A program made the position numbers and the translations under genes. A stretch of 64,000 nucleotides of DNA, from assembly GCF_009932555.1 (NCBI RefSeq), contig NZ_BLJO01000011.1:170156-234155 (forward strand), in the 5' to 3' direction. The stretch is from Steroidobacter agaridevorans. GTDB lineage: Bacteria > Pseudomonadota > Gammaproteobacteria > Steroidobacterales > Steroidobacteraceae. The notes beneath the pieces were generated by a model. That model was not told the origin of the DNA and did no database searches. It saw nothing but the letters and a program-made list of their open reading frames with translations. This document shows positions 55,072 to 64,000 of the stretch, piece by piece (the stretch's first letter is position 1; each line of letters begins with the position of its first letter).

Positions 55072-57294
55072 ATGCGCCCGCCGGCCACAGCGACTCATCT
55101 GGACCGTCGTAGTTTTCTGAAAGCGTCGCTCTCCGCCGCCGGCGCGCTGCTGATTTCGATCCCCCTGCCTCCCCGTTCGTCGCTGGCTGCGCGAACGGCG
55201 GGGGCGTCATCCGCCTGGTGCGTCTATTTGACGCTGCATCCGGACAACACCGCCGAGCTCATGTCGCCGGTCATGGAGATGGGCCAGTTCATGCGGACCA
55301 CCGGCCCGATGATCCTGGCCGATGAAATGGACCTGGACTGGTCGCGGGTGACGGTCACCAAAGACGAGCCCGTCCGGATGATCCGGAACGACACAGGCGA
55401 GGTCGCCTACGAGTTCGGTCAATCCAGCGCCGGCGGCAGTCAGACCGTCCGAAACAACTGGGATTACATGCGCCGCGCAGGCGCGACTGTTCGCCGGATG
55501 CTGTTGGAAGAAGCGGCGGCCCGGTGGCAGGTACCGGCAGACACGTTGATCGCCCGGGATAGCTTTGTCATCGACCCGAACGGCGACCGTCGCCTCAGCT
55601 ATGGCGAACTCGCCGCCAAGGCTGCCAGCCGCCAGGTTCAACCCGAGCAGATCGAGCTCAAACAACGCGCCGACTATCGCATCATGGGCAAGGACGCGGG
55701 CGTCGTGGACATTCGCGACATCGTGATGGGACGCCCGCTGTTCGCCATCGACGAGGATTATCCCAACGCGTTGCAGGCAGTGATCGAGCGCGCACCGGCG
55801 CTCCACGCAGAGATCGCGAGCTACAACAAGGATGCCGCGCTGGCGATTCCCGGCGTCCGCCACATCATCGAGCTGCCGCGCAAAGTCGAAGACCATTGGC
55901 CGGGCGGCGATGCGCAAGTCCTGGCAGCGGGAATTGCCGTGCTCGCGGACAGCCTGTGGGCCGCGATGCAAGGTCGCAAAGCGCTGCAAGCTCAATGGAA
56001 GAATGCCACCACCGACGACTCGACTCAGCAGATCCAGGAGTTTCATCGCCTGGTCGCCGGCAACGGCGTAGCAAACAAACTCGTCGATGACGGCGACGTG
56101 GACGCCGCGTTCGCCACCGCCGATCTGGTGCTCGATCACACGTACGAGAAACCGCTGTTCGCGCATGCGTGCATGGAGCCGCACAACTGCATTGCCGACG
56201 TTCGCAGCGATAGCGCCACTGTCATCGCCGGCCATCAGGTTCCGCATTGGATCGCCCGCGAGGTCGAACTCATCGCGGGCATCGATGCATTGAAGGTCAA
56301 AGTCATCGGCAAACGCATGGGCGGCGGCTTCGGCCGACGCAGCGAGCTCGACTTCATCCGCGAAGCCGTGACGTTGAGCCATCGGATCAAAGGGCCAGTC
56401 AAAGTCACCTGGACGCGCGAAGATGAGATTCAGCGCGATTTCTTCGATGCCGCCGCCGTAATGCGCGTGCGGGCAGCGATCAAGGACAAGCGCATCGTCG
56501 GATGGCAGCATCGCCAAGCCCAAACCCGCGGCCGACCCGAGGCCAGCGACTATTTTCCCGCGAAGGTCGTATCGAACTATCGCGTCGAGCAGTTCGCTGC
56601 TACTTCGAACATTCCCTGCGGCCCATGGCGCGCGCCCACTCAGTTGCAATGGGCTTTCGCAACCGAGTCCATGCTCGACGAACTGGCGCACGCAACTGGC
56701 CAGGATCCACTCGCGTTTCGTTTGCAATGGCTGCAACCGTATCGGGAATATGAAATCAAGAACTGGGCGGCGAAGAGCATTCATTCCGGCCGCATGGCGA
56801 AGTGTTATGAAGCCGCCGCACGGCTCGCGGATTGGAAACGTCCACGCCCCAAGGGCACGGGGCTGGGCATCGCCGGCCACTTCACATTCGGCACTTATGC
56901 AGCGTGCGTGCTGGAAGTCAGCGTCGGCGACACCGATGAGCTGAAGATCCTGCGCGCCTGGGGTGCGATCGACTGCGGTTTCGCCATCAACCCGAATCAC
57001 ATCCGCTCGCAAATGGAAGGCGGCTTCGTCGACGGACTGAACGCGGCGCTGTTCAACGATGTTCAGGTCAGCGCAGGCCGCGTCGTCAACGATAACTTCA
57101 ACACCTTGCGCTGGATGCGCCTGCGCGAGGCGCCGATGTCCATCGAAGTCGAAATCGTCGACAGCGGTTACGACCCGACCGGCGTCGGCGAACCGCCACT
57201 CGCGCCCGCCGGCGCGGCGCTGGCGAATGCCATCTTCGCGGCCTGCGGTAAACGAGTGCGTCGCATGCCCATCGCGGCCAGCTTCAAAATCTGA
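55072..57294 (+). CDS. IorB-like molybdenum hydroxylase large subunit, Tat-exported
   Basis: This catalytic subunit of a two-component oxidoreductase (isoquinoline 1-oxidoreductase type) has 740 residues. It has a twin-arginine signal ([20 protein letters not shown]), so the folded enzyme is probably periplasmic. Motifs include [19 protein letters not shown], the cofactor-binding [13 protein letters not shown], and the C-terminal [20 protein letters not shown] with the active-site Glu in GVGEP. The Fe-S partner follows 8 bases after the stop. There is no FAD subunit, fitting Ior-type enzymes that pass electrons to an exported cytochrome or membrane acceptor. The substrate is unknown. Confidence 0.9.
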   Translation: MRPPATATHLDRRSFLKASLSAAGALLISIPLPPRSSLAARTAGASSAWCVYLTLHPDNTAELMSPVMEMGQFMRTTGPMILADEMDLDWSRVTVTKDEPVRMIRNDTGEVAYEFGQSSAGGSQTVRNNWDYMRRAGATVRRMLLEEAAARWQVPADTLIARDSFVIDPNGDRRLSYGELAAKAASRQVQPEQIELKQRADYRIMGKDAGVVDIRDIVMGRPLFAIDEDYPNALQAVIERAPALHAEIASYNKDAALAIPGVRHIIELPRKVEDHWPGGDAQVLAAGIAVLADSLWAAMQGRKALQAQWKNATTDDSTQQIQEFHRLVAGNGVANKLVDDGDVDAAFATADLVLDHTYEKPLFAHACMEPHNCIADVRSDSATVIAGHQVPHWIAREVELIAGIDALKVKVIGKRMGGGFGRRSELDFIREAVTLSHRIKGPVKVTWTREDEIQRDFFDAAAVMRVRAAIKDKRIVGWQHRQAQTRGRPEASDYFPAKVVSNYRVEQFAATSNIPCGPWRAPTQLQWAFATESMLDELAHATGQDPLAFRLQWLQPYREYEIKNWAAKSIHSGRMAKCYEAAARLADWKRPRPKGTGLGIAGHFTFGTYAACVLEVSVGDTDELKILRAWGAIDCGFAINPNHIRSQMEGGFVDGLNAALFNDVQVSAGRVVNDNFNTLRWMRLREAPMSIEVEIVDSGYDPTGVGEPPLAPAGAALANAIFAACGKRVRRMPIAASFKI

Positions 57295-57302
57295 GCGAAC
57301 CC

Positions 57303-57779
57303 ATGCCCATCGAATTCACCCTGAACCGCCAACCGGTCGCCGCGCCCGATGACAAGGCAGACATGCCGCTGTTGTGGTTCTTGCGCGAGGACTTGCGACT
57401 CAAAGGCACGAAGTTCGGCTGCGGCATCGGACAGTGCGGCGCTTGCACGGTGCTCGCCAACGGCAGCGTCGTCCGCTCCTGCCTGATGCGCCTGACCGAC
57501 GCGAAGGGCCTGTCCATCGTCACCATCGAAGGCCTGGCGCGCGACGAACAACATCTGCATCCAGTGCAGCAGGCCTGGATCGAAACCGATGTGCCTCAAT
57601 GCGGCTATTGCCAGGGTGGCCAGATCCTGTCCGCCGTCGCCTTGCTCGAACGCACGCCCCATCCCAGCGACGCCGACATCGACGCGGCCATGACCAACAT
57701 TTGCCGCTGCGGATCCTATGTGCGAATCAGAAAGGCCGTGAAGGCCGCGGCCCTGCGGAGCAAGACGACTCAGCTGTAA
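57303..57779 (+). CDS. IorA-like 2Fe-2S subunit
   Basis: The 158-residue protein carries two [2Fe-2S] clusters: [11 protein letters not shown] with a following Cys (VRSCLM) and the C-terminal pair [10 protein letters not shown] and [14 protein letters not shown] is the Ior-type variant, unlike CGFCTPGM in the other Mo hydroxylase of this window. It has no signal of its own, so co-export with the Tat-bearing large subunit is likely. It ends two bases from the convergent Mpo1-like gene. Confidence 0.93.
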   Translation: MPIEFTLNRQPVAAPDDKADMPLLWFLREDLRLKGTKFGCGIGQCGACTVLANGSVVRSCLMRLTDAKGLSIVTIEGLARDEQHLHPVQQAWIETDVPQCGYCQGGQILSAVALLERTPHPSDADIDAAMTNICRCGSYVRIRKAVKAAALRSKTTQL

Positions 57780-57780
57780 C

Positions 57781-58113
57781 TCAGATCTTGATTTTGCCGG
57801 CCCAGATATCCCGATACATCACCCAATCGCCGCGGAAGCTGTAGAGGGGGCGGCTGAAGCTCGCCGGCTTGTTCTTCTCGAAGGCGAAATGGCCGATCCA
57901 GGCGAAGCCGTACCCGCACAACAGACCCACCAGCAGCCAATAACCGTCGCCCGTGCCGATCAGCAGCACCAGGCAACCGAGCGCCAGGGTCGAACCGATG
58001 AAGTGCAACAGCCGACAGGTGCGATTGCTGTGCTCGCTGAGGTAGAAGGGATAAAATTCCTCGAAGGTCTGGAACGACTTCGGGTCGACGGCAGTCGCGG
58101 GCTTCGTGTCCAT
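57781..58113 (-). CDS. Mpo1-like (DUF962) membrane protein
   Basis: The 110-residue protein has two hydrophobic segments (about 40-58 and 64-80) in the DUF962 pattern: FEEFYPFYLSEHSNRTCRLLHFIGSTLAL and GFAWIGHFAFEKNKPASFSRPLYSFRGDWVMYRDI. Mpo1 of yeast is an iron-dependent dioxygenase for alpha-oxidation of 2-hydroxy fatty acids; the conserved His (in SEH, LLHFIG, WIGHF) are present. Activity here is inference. ATG 58113 matches the short bacterial form. Confidence 0.87.
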   Translation of the reverse strand: MDTKPATAVDPKSFQTFEEFYPFYLSEHSNRTCRLLHFIGSTLALGCLVLLIGTGDGYWLLVGLLCGYGFAWIGHFAFEKNKPASFSRPLYSFRGDWVMYRDIWAGKIKI

Positions 58114-58172
58114 GCGGCTTCCCCCGGCAATCGATTTACCGCATACCTTGCGCCTCTGCGCGGCAAACAGCA

Positions 58173-58391
58173 ATGAGTTACGACGATATCCCCGACGTCC
58201 GCGATGGCCTGACCCGCAAGGAACGAATCGTGCTGTATGTGCTCCACGAGACGCAGAAGGAGCGCGGCGACCACAACGTACCGACCCCGATGCTATGGGG
58301 TCGCGTTTGTGAGTATTTTTATATCAGCCCCGAAGAGCTGTCGAAGATGCTGGCCCGCCTCGGCGCGATGAAATACCCGGGCCAGCGCTAG
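58173..58391 (+). CDS. Small protein of unknown function
   Basis: The 72-residue protein is charged and soluble, with a likely helix at [22 protein letters not shown] and a second near [18 protein letters not shown]. The spacing of the helices could form a small helix-turn-helix, but I do not recognise a family. ATG 58173 is 59 bases from the divergent Mpo1-like gene; its stop overlaps the end of the LLM flavin gene by 4 bases. The conserved-looking acidic start [13 protein letters not shown] argues for a real gene. Confidence 0.6.
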   Translation: MSYDDIPDVRDGLTRKERIVLYVLHETQKERGDHNVPTPMLWGRVCEYFYISPEELSKMLARLGAMKYPGQR

Positions 58392-59380
58392 CCCAGGGTC
58401 GCATTCGCCTCCGCTGCGATCTGATACGACCGCAAGCGCGCAGCATGATCGTAGACCATGGACGCGACGATGATTTCGTCCGCGCCCGTGACTTCTGCAA
58501 ACGCCTTCAACTCACGACGCACCGTCTCGGGCGAGCCGATCGCCGAGCAGGTCAATACCTCGTCCAGAATCGACCGATCGTGCGGATGCAGATTTTCGTA
58601 ATACCCCGGCACCGGCGGCTGTAATTTCTTCGGCGTACCGGAGCGCAGATTCACAAACGCCTGCTGCATCGAGGTCACGAGCACCTTCGCTTCCTCATCC
58701 GTATCCGCGCCGAATACATTGAACCCCACCATCGCGTAAGGCTTGTCCAGATACTGCGACGGCTTGAAGCGCGCCCGATAGATTTCCAACGCATGCATCA
58801 TCTGCGCGGGGGCGAAATGCGAGGCGAACGCGAACGGCAGGCCCAAGGCCGCCGCCACCTGCGCACCAAACAGGCTGGACCCAAGAATCCAGAGAGGAAC
58901 ATTCAATCCCTGCCCCGGCACTGCCTGCACTCGCTGACCTTCCTGCAACGGCCCGAAGTACGCCATCAGCTCCAGCACATCCTGCGGAAACGCATCCGGA
59001 TCCGAATTGAGCGTGCGGCGTAGCGCACGGGCCGTGGCCTGATCCGATCCTGGCGCGCGCCCCAATCCCAGATCGATCCGACCTGGGAACAACGATTCCA
59101 ACGTGCCGAATTGTTCGGCCACCGTCAGCGGCGAATGATTCGGCAGCATGATGCCGCCCGCCCCGACCCGGATGGTCGACGTGCCCGCCGCAACGTGACC
59201 GATCACAACCGCCGTGGCCGCGCTCGCGATGCCCGGCATGCTGTGATGTTCGGCGAGCCAGAACCTGCGATAACCCCACCGCTCCGCGTGCTGGGCAAGG
59301 TCGAGCGAATTGCGCAGGGACTGCGCGGCGTCACTGCCCACCGGGATCGGCGACAGGTCGAGTACGGATAGAGTAGCCAT
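58388..59380 (-). CDS. LLM-class flavin-dependent oxidoreductase (luciferase-like)
   Basis: The 330-residue TIM-barrel protein belongs to the single-chain luciferase-like group (YhbW type): [91 protein letters not shown]. It uses reduced flavin (FMN) and oxygen; the substrate is unknown. It lies 70 bases downstream of the PQQ dehydrogenase gene in the same orientation and may be its operon partner. ATG 59380 is the natural start. Confidence 0.92.
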   Translation of the reverse strand: MATLSVLDLSPIPVGSDAAQSLRNSLDLAQHAERWGYRRFWLAEHHSMPGIASAATAVVIGHVAAGTSTIRVGAGGIMLPNHSPLTVAEQFGTLESLFPGRIDLGLGRAPGSDQATARALRRTLNSDPDAFPQDVLELMAYFGPLQEGQRVQAVPGQGLNVPLWILGSSLFGAQVAAALGLPFAFASHFAPAQMMHALEIYRARFKPSQYLDKPYAMVGFNVFGADTDEEAKVLVTSMQQAFVNLRSGTPKKLQPPVPGYYENLHPHDRSILDEVLTCSAIGSPETVRRELKAFAEVTGADEIIVASMVYDHAARLRSYQIAAEANATLG

Positions 59381-59450
59381 GGCCGCAGAATACTTGAGCC
59401 GCGGCCCCCAGATTCAAGCCATGCAGGAACGACTGAAGTTCACCGCGGGG

Positions 59451-61682
59451 CTACCGTGCCGGCAAGCCTGCGACCACGAACGCGCTGATGTCCTGAATTT
59501 GCTTATCGTTCAGCAGGGTCTGCATGGGAGGCATCTGCACGCCGCCCATACGTACTTTGTACAGCACCTTCTCCGGCTCGTTCTGCCCGAGCAACGACGG
59601 CGCTCCATCGTTCACTCCTTCCCCCTTGGCGCCATGGCAGGCGGCGCAGTGCTGAGCGAACAAGGCGCGACCTCTGGCGACTTCTGCGCTGTTCATCACC
59701 GGGCGCGATGCTCCAGCGATCGTGGGAATCGGATCACTTTGTCCCTGGGGCTTTCGACCGCCTGGCAGCGCAAGCGCCACCAGTTCCGCCGGATGCTGCC
59801 GCGTCGACACTGCTATCACAATGTACTGCCGCCCCTTATGCATATAAGTCATCGGCGCACTCGTGCTCTTCGAGGGCAATTCAATCTCGGCCACGACCGA
59901 GCCGGTCGTCTTGTCGTAAGCACGGAACATCCTGCCGCCCGGATCGCCGCTCAACGAGCCGCTCTCACCGAGAAACAACAGGGATTTCGTTACCAACGGG
60001 CTAGGGCGAATGGACGTCTGCCCCATGCTGGAAAAATCCAATCCCAGTCCCTGCAGGTCTGGATGATTGCGGACGTGCTCCGGCGCCGGACCGATCGCGC
60101 GAGACCAGCGGTGCTCGCCGGTGTTCATATCCGTTGCAGTGACCTTGCTCCACGGCGGCCTCACGACCGGCAATCCTCGCGGCCCTTGCACCGTCGCCGT
60201 AGTTGCACGCACGTAGTCGAAGTTGGTGAGCTTGCGATCCGCCGGCGTGAGCGCAGCGATCATCGGAGAGTTCTTCGTCGGCACATACATCATGCCGCTC
60301 TCCGGATCGAACGCCGCTCCATTCCAATTGGAACCGCCGCCATACCCCGGACTCACCCATGTTCCCTGCGTGCCGCCCTCGATGACCCGACTCGTCGGCG
60401 TGTACATCGGCCCGCGCACATACTTCGACGCAATCGCAAGCGCCTCGCTCCGGAGCTGCGGCGTGAAATCGATGAGATCGTCTTCGTGATAACCCAGCCG
60501 CTCATACGGCGCGGGCTTCGTTGGGAATGGCTGCGTCGGTGACAATCGCTCGCCGGGCACATCGGACTGGGGCACCGACCGCTCTTCGATGGGCCACACC
60601 GGCTTGCCGGTCACGCGATCGAACACGAATGACATCGCTTGCTTGGTCACCAGCGTGACGGACTTGATACGACGGCCATCGACAGTGATGTCGCCGAGAA
60701 TCGGCGCCGCAGGGGGATCGTAGTCCCACACACCGTGATGAACGATCTGGAAATGCCAGACGCGCTTGCCGGTCCTGGCATTCAGGCAGACCAGGCTTTC
60801 GGCGAACAGGTTGTCGCCCAGCCGGTGGCCGCCGTAGAAATCGTGCGATGGCGTCTCGACCGGCAGATACACATATCCCAGCTCGGGATCCGCACTCATC
60901 GTGGTCCATACACCGGTGTTGCCGCTGTACTTCCAGGAACCGTTCTCCCAAGTCTCCACACCGAACTCATCTTCCTGCGGAATGGTGTGGAAGATCCACA
61001 GCCGCTTGCCCGTGCGCACGTCGTAGCCGCGAATGTGACCCGGCACCGCCTCTTTGTTCACGGCTGTGACTTCGGAAACGACTTGCACCACGACTACATC
61101 GCCCACCACGATGGCCGGCGACGACGAGCCCACCATGGGCACCGGCCGATCGGTGAGCTGTTCCTTCAACAACACCGTGCCATTGACGCCGAACTTGGGA
61201 TCGACCTTGCCCGTGCGCGCATCGATGGAAATCAACCGGCCGTCGAGCGTGTTGTGGAATAAACGTTTGTTCTTGCCATCGGTCCAGTACGCAAGTCCGC
61301 GCCCACTCGCAGGGACACCGCCGCGGCCTTGAATTTCTTTCGGCTCTGGCGTGAACACCCACAAGGTTTCGCCGGTTTCGGGATCGATGGCCGCCGCTTG
61401 ATGCAAACCCGTGCTCGTGTACAGCACCCCGTCGACCATCAAGGGCGTGGCCTTCAGATTCGTGTCTGCAGACTTGCCGATGGGCAGCGACCGCCACCGC
61501 CATGCGATCTGCAGATCCTTCACGTTGGAGCGATCGATCTGAGACAACGGCGCGTAACGGGTCGAGCCCGCATCGCCGGCGTAGTGCGGCCACTCGCCGT
61601 CGCTCGTGCCTTGTTGAGCCATGGCGACGTGGGCTACGCCCAAGAGCGCCAGCGCGAGCTTTGCGGTGACAAATCGTTTCAT
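59451..61682 (-). CDS. PQQ-dependent dehydrogenase with C-terminal cytochrome c
   Basis: The 743-residue periplasmic quinohemoprotein has a signal peptide (MKRFVTAKLALALLGVAHVAMA) and an eight-bladed beta-propeller: WPHYAGDAGSTRYAPLSQID, a PQQ-region PASGRGLAYWTD, and repeated G.. W..-type strands. The C-terminal cytochrome c domain has CAACH in FAQHCAACHGAKGEG, with the axial Met in VQMPPMQTLL. There is no N-terminal membrane domain, so it is of the soluble type that reduces a cytochrome partner. The substrate is unknown. Its start codon overlaps the stop of the double-CMD gene (ATGA). Confidence 0.93.
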   Translation of the reverse strand: MKRFVTAKLALALLGVAHVAMAQQGTSDGEWPHYAGDAGSTRYAPLSQIDRSNVKDLQIAWRWRSLPIGKSADTNLKATPLMVDGVLYTSTGLHQAAAIDPETGETLWVFTPEPKEIQGRGGVPASGRGLAYWTDGKNKRLFHNTLDGRLISIDARTGKVDPKFGVNGTVLLKEQLTDRPVPMVGSSSPAIVVGDVVVVQVVSEVTAVNKEAVPGHIRGYDVRTGKRLWIFHTIPQEDEFGVETWENGSWKYSGNTGVWTTMSADPELGYVYLPVETPSHDFYGGHRLGDNLFAESLVCLNARTGKRVWHFQIVHHGVWDYDPPAAPILGDITVDGRRIKSVTLVTKQAMSFVFDRVTGKPVWPIEERSVPQSDVPGERLSPTQPFPTKPAPYERLGYHEDDLIDFTPQLRSEALAIASKYVRGPMYTPTSRVIEGGTQGTWVSPGYGGGSNWNGAAFDPESGMMYVPTKNSPMIAALTPADRKLTNFDYVRATTATVQGPRGLPVVRPPWSKVTATDMNTGEHRWSRAIGPAPEHVRNHPDLQGLGLDFSSMGQTSIRPSPLVTKSLLFLGESGSLSGDPGGRMFRAYDKTTGSVVAEIELPSKSTSAPMTYMHKGRQYIVIAVSTRQHPAELVALALPGGRKPQGQSDPIPTIAGASRPVMNSAEVARGRALFAQHCAACHGAKGEGVNDGAPSLLGQNEPEKVLYKVRMGGVQMPPMQTLLNDKQIQDISAFVVAGLPAR

Positions 61683-62929
61683 GGCGTCGCCACCGTCGCG
61701 GGCCGCTCAAAGCCGGGCTCGAGCTGGACGCCGAAACTGTTGATGGCCAGGCCCGTCATGGTGTAGCCACCCACGGTGTAGATGATCTCGACTCGCTGCT
61801 TGGCGTCGTAATACTTCGACAACAACTTCCAAGTGTCGTCTCGAATGAACGCCTCGCGACGCAATTCATCCGCTGCCTGCAGCACGGACGCTTGCTCATC
61901 GTTCCAGCCGGTCGCCTGCGGCCCCTTCGCTATACGGCGAATGTCGTCATCCGATAATCCGGCCGCCTTGGCTGTCGCGACGTGATGTCCCCACTCGTAA
62001 TCACTGCGAATCAGCCACGCTGTGCGCAGGATGAGCAATTCCCGCGTTGCCGGCGGCAATGAGGAGTCCCGTTGCACATAGCTGCCAAACTTGAGGCGCG
62101 GCCCATACAAGCCCGGGTGATGAATCAGCGTCGCATACAGATGGGGAAGCTTGCCGTCCTTGATCTGCGGTTGAACGATCTCACGTTGCTCCGGCGTCAT
62201 CTCCGTCAGCGCGAGAGGCTTCAGGCGCGGCGCTGACAAACGCGGCGACTGCGGATATGAAGCAAGGCGCGGCGGCGGCAAGTCCTTGGGCAGGCGATCA
62301 TCCAGCTCAGGATCGAGCTGCACACCGAGGCTGTTCAATGCCATCGATACCAACTGATACTGCGCGGCCGTGAACAGCGATTCCATTACTTGTTGCGGCG
62401 AATATTTCGTCAGCAACGCACGCCAGGTCGCATCGCTGATCATCGTGTCGTAGCGCAGCTCATCGACCAGTTGTATCAGCGCACGCTCGAACGGCGCCCA
62501 ACCGGCATCCGGCCCTTGAGCAATGCGACGAATCTCGGCATCGGTCAGCCCAGGCGCGCCCTTCGCTATGCGAGCGTGTTGCGACCATTCGTATTCGGAC
62601 TGGCACAGCCATCCCATCCGCAACATGACGATCTCCCGCTCACGCGGCGGCAGGCTGGAACCGCTCAACAGGAACTGCCCCAGAGGACTCCAACGGTTAT
62701 AGAGATCGACGTGGTGCGCGAGCGTTTTGTATATGTTGTAGTCGGCCCGACGCGCCAGCATGGCCTGCTGCTCGGGCGTTGCTTTGGATTTATCGAGCGG
62801 GGCGAGCCGCGGCGCGCTCAAGCGCTTGGAGAATGTTTCAGGCGCGTCCGCCGCGACTGCAGGAATGCTGATCGCCGACACAGCAAGCATCATCGCGACC
62901 GCCAGACCGCGCATTCCATTTCTTTGCAT
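61679..62929 (-). CDS. Exported tandem carboxymuconolactone-decarboxylase-like protein
   Basis: The 416-residue protein has a signal peptide (about 1-27, ending IPAVAADA) and two homologous CMD-like domains of about 190 residues. The first has SLPPREREIVMLRMGWLCQSEYEWSQHARIAKGAPGLTD; the second has SLPPATRELLILRTAWLIRSDYEWGHHVATAKAAGLSD. Each keeps the Glu-Trp-x-x-His core but no CxxC of AhpD type, and each ends with a NS(L/F)GVQL(D/E)P-like strand. Cytoplasmic CMD proteins are usually single-domain. ATG 62929 has GGGGAGG just upstream. It is translationally coupled to the PQQ dehydrogenase gene. Its activity is unknown. Confidence 0.85.
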   Translation of the reverse strand: MQRNGMRGLAVAMMLAVSAISIPAVAADAPETFSKRLSAPRLAPLDKSKATPEQQAMLARRADYNIYKTLAHHVDLYNRWSPLGQFLLSGSSLPPREREIVMLRMGWLCQSEYEWSQHARIAKGAPGLTDAEIRRIAQGPDAGWAPFERALIQLVDELRYDTMISDATWRALLTKYSPQQVMESLFTAAQYQLVSMALNSLGVQLDPELDDRLPKDLPPPRLASYPQSPRLSAPRLKPLALTEMTPEQREIVQPQIKDGKLPHLYATLIHHPGLYGPRLKFGSYVQRDSSLPPATRELLILRTAWLIRSDYEWGHHVATAKAAGLSDDDIRRIAKGPQATGWNDEQASVLQAADELRREAFIRDDTWKLLSKYYDAKQRVEIIYTVGGYTMTGLAINSFGVQLEPGFERPATVATP

Positions 62930-63043
62930 TGTTCCTCCCCCTACTGCAGTCCATAGCATCGTAGGTCGGGCCGCGACAGCGCAGCAGTCAAGAAGCGTGA
63001 AGCGTTCCGTTCCGCAGCTCGGACCTGTAGCCGTTCCACGACG

Positions 63044-63075
63044 AAAAAAAGCCCGCGTCCTTCCGGAAGCGGGCT
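63044..63075 (-). terminator. Terminator after the two-module repeat-protein gene
   Basis: On the minus strand AGCCCGC-N12-GCGGGCT is followed by a run of seven T (plus-strand A 63044-63050). The loop contains a small TTCCGGAA palindrome. It ends the 63105-63728 gene. Confidence 0.88.
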
Positions 63076-63104
63076 GGCTTAGCGTCGGGTCGTGACAGCG
63101 CGAA

Positions 63105-63728
63105 TTACTGTCCGCGAGTCTCTTCGTTGTGCTTGGCTTCGTGGATGTCGCGGCTCTGCTGATTCATGTCCTGATGCAGGTCGATGCGCTCGTCCCGGGT
63201 CAATGTGCCATCGGCCTTGTACTGCTGTTCGGTCTGACGAATCTCCCGCCGCCCATCCCGCAGCTCGCGAGCTTCGTCGTGGGTCAACTCGCCTGTCTTC
63301 ACGCCATTGACGATCCGACCGGTTTGATTCACCTGCCGATGATTCACGCCCGGATCGCGGGCCGCTACTGGTGTCGCTACGGGGCGATCCTGGGCGTCGT
63401 GCTTCTGTTTGTAGATGTCGCGGCTGGCTTGGTTCTGCTCATGATGGAGATCAACGCGCTCGGCACGGGTCAGCTGACCATCGGACTTATAAGCCCGCTC
63501 CAACTGGCGAATATCACGTTGGCTCGCCGCCAGGTTTCGAGTCTCTCGACGAGTCAGCTCCCCGGAACGAACGCCCTGCCGAACGCGCTGATGTTGATTC
63601 TGCTGCCCAGCATTGACGCCAGGACCCCGCACCCCGGCCTCGGCCTGACTCAAGCTGGCGACACCCAGAACGCCGGCAACCATCAACACCAAAGTGAAGC
63701 GACTCTTAGTGACGTTGAAGACCTGCAT
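63105..63728 (-). CDS. Secreted two-module repeat protein
   Basis: The 207-residue precursor has a signal peptide (about 1-31, ending SQAEA). The mature protein is two copies of one module of about 74 residues (37-110 and 127-200, exactly 90 residues apart), of the form PGVN..(Q/V)NQ..R..GV.(S/T)GELT..E...L..(G/S)(Q/R)R(D/E)IRQ.E..YK(S/A)DG.LTR.ER.DLH...NQ.SRDI..KH. Each module has two DG-x-LT-x-x-E / SGELT-x-x-E stretches that recall EF-hand half-loops. I do not recognise a named family. Gln/Asn/Arg content is high. The terminator lies just after the stop. Confidence 0.8.
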   Translation of the reverse strand: MQVFNVTKSRFTLVLMVAGVLGVASLSQAEAGVRGPGVNAGQQNQHQRVRQGVRSGELTRRETRNLAASQRDIRQLERAYKSDGQLTRAERVDLHHEQNQASRDIYKQKHDAQDRPVATPVAARDPGVNHRQVNQTGRIVNGVKTGELTHDEARELRDGRREIRQTEQQYKADGTLTRDERIDLHQDMNQQSRDIHEAKHNEETRGQ

Positions 63729-63779
63729 ACGACCACCCTCGTGTTGTTCCCTGAGGCGTATAACGCGGGGCGCGCTGGC

Positions 63780-64000
63780 GGGTTGACGTGAGGTTTATGG
63801 TTAAGTGTTGCGGTGGCTCGCTGGCGACTAAGAGTGCGTTCGATGTGGCAGTGGCTCGGCGGGGGAAGCTCGCGCCTTGGCTGGTGACGTGACGTTTTCT
63901 TTAAGAGCGCGTTCGATGTGGCAGTGGCTCGGCGGCGGCTGCCGCGGGGGTCTCGGGAAACTCGCGAGCGTCTTCACTGTTGGCGGGCTTTGCGTTCGAT
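63780..64000. repeat. Degenerate tandem repeats running off the window end
   Basis: A segment of about 34 bases beginning TAAGAG-N-GCGTTCGATGTG occurs at 63829-63862 and 63902-63935, 73 bases apart, with one mismatch in the shared part. GCGTTCGAT occurs again at 63992-64000. Preceding units at 63780-63830 share GACGTGA and GTGGCTCG. No convincing gene lies here. Confidence 0.7.

Noticed and set aside
63829..63935. CRISPR-like repeat pair
   Set aside because: Only two full copies with one intervening sequence and degenerate borders; no cas genes in the window.
1..64000. tRNA, rRNA, transposase or prophage genes
   Set aside because: I scanned intergenic regions by eye and found no cloverleaf with CCA-type end, no rRNA core sequence and no mobile-element protein motifs.

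Overview
The window is about 64 kb of high-GC chromosomal DNA with densely packed genes on both strands. I see no rRNA, tRNA, transposase, phage gene or CRISPR array. The gene set suggests an aerobic Gram-negative gammaproteobacterium: lipid A/Kdo enzymes (waaA, two lpxL-type acyltransferases, Kdo kinase), OpgD, AceK next to icd, TolC after pcm and rhodanese, and a TonB-Xanthomonas/Caulobacter-type receptor. PPi-dependent phosphofructokinase, two molybdenum hydroxylases, a PQQ dehydrogenase and an amidohydrolase fit an environmental oligotroph or degrader, perhaps near Steroidobacteraceae/Xanthomonadales. That placement is an inference from gene content only.

Layout. 1-4012: PPi-dependent PFK (5' end cut by the window), a K+-independent H+-pumping pyrophosphatase and a YbaN-like protein. 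4009-6321: a PAS-PAS-GGDEF-EAL protein. 6673-9277: pcm, rhodanese and tolC. 9367-13246: a three-subunit molybdenum hydroxylase (Fe-S, Mo, FAD). 13251-15930: a small membrane protein, an acyl-CoA dehydrogenase and a divergent LysR regulator with a palindromic operator candidate. 15882-18409: ClpP-like protease, glyoxalase I and a secreted proline/glutamate-rich barrel-like protein. 18548-21939: chemoreceptor and gnd. 22023-28300 (minus): a degenerate subtilase-like lipoprotein, an M13 lipoprotein peptidase, and an aspartokinase-homoserine dehydrogenase without ACT domains that has an attenuator-like leader.

28575-37213: AAA ATPase, CsbD, M48 peptidase with TPR-like tail, a REP doublet, RcnB-like protein, OpgD and a TonB-dependent receptor. 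37403-45412: a MEDS protein, then a lipid A/LPS core block (waaA, two lpxL, kdkA, GT9, GT2, a glycerophosphotransferase-like protein, a small DUF6165-like protein). 45693-48434: PAP2 phosphatase divergent from an OmpR-type two-component system. 48559-51787: icd and aceK, the TCA/glyoxylate branch control. 51789-54924: a small secreted protein, a secreted amidohydrolase and a membrane LytTR regulator. 55072-57779: a Tat-exported IorBA-type molybdenum hydroxylase. 57781-62929: Mpo1-like protein, a small unknown, and a minus-strand cluster of tandem carboxymuconolactone-decarboxylase-like protein, PQQ dehydrogenase-cytochrome c and LLM flavin oxidoreductase. The right end holds a secreted two-module repeat protein and degenerate tandem DNA repeats running off the window.

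The signals I think most deserve a second look are: the attenuator-like leader before the ACT-less aspartokinase-homoserine dehydrogenase; the subtilase-like lipoprotein that has lost its catalytic motifs; the exported double-CMD protein translationally coupled to a PQQ dehydrogenase; the pyrophosphate-economy gene pair; and families of structured intergenic repeats around the LPS block.
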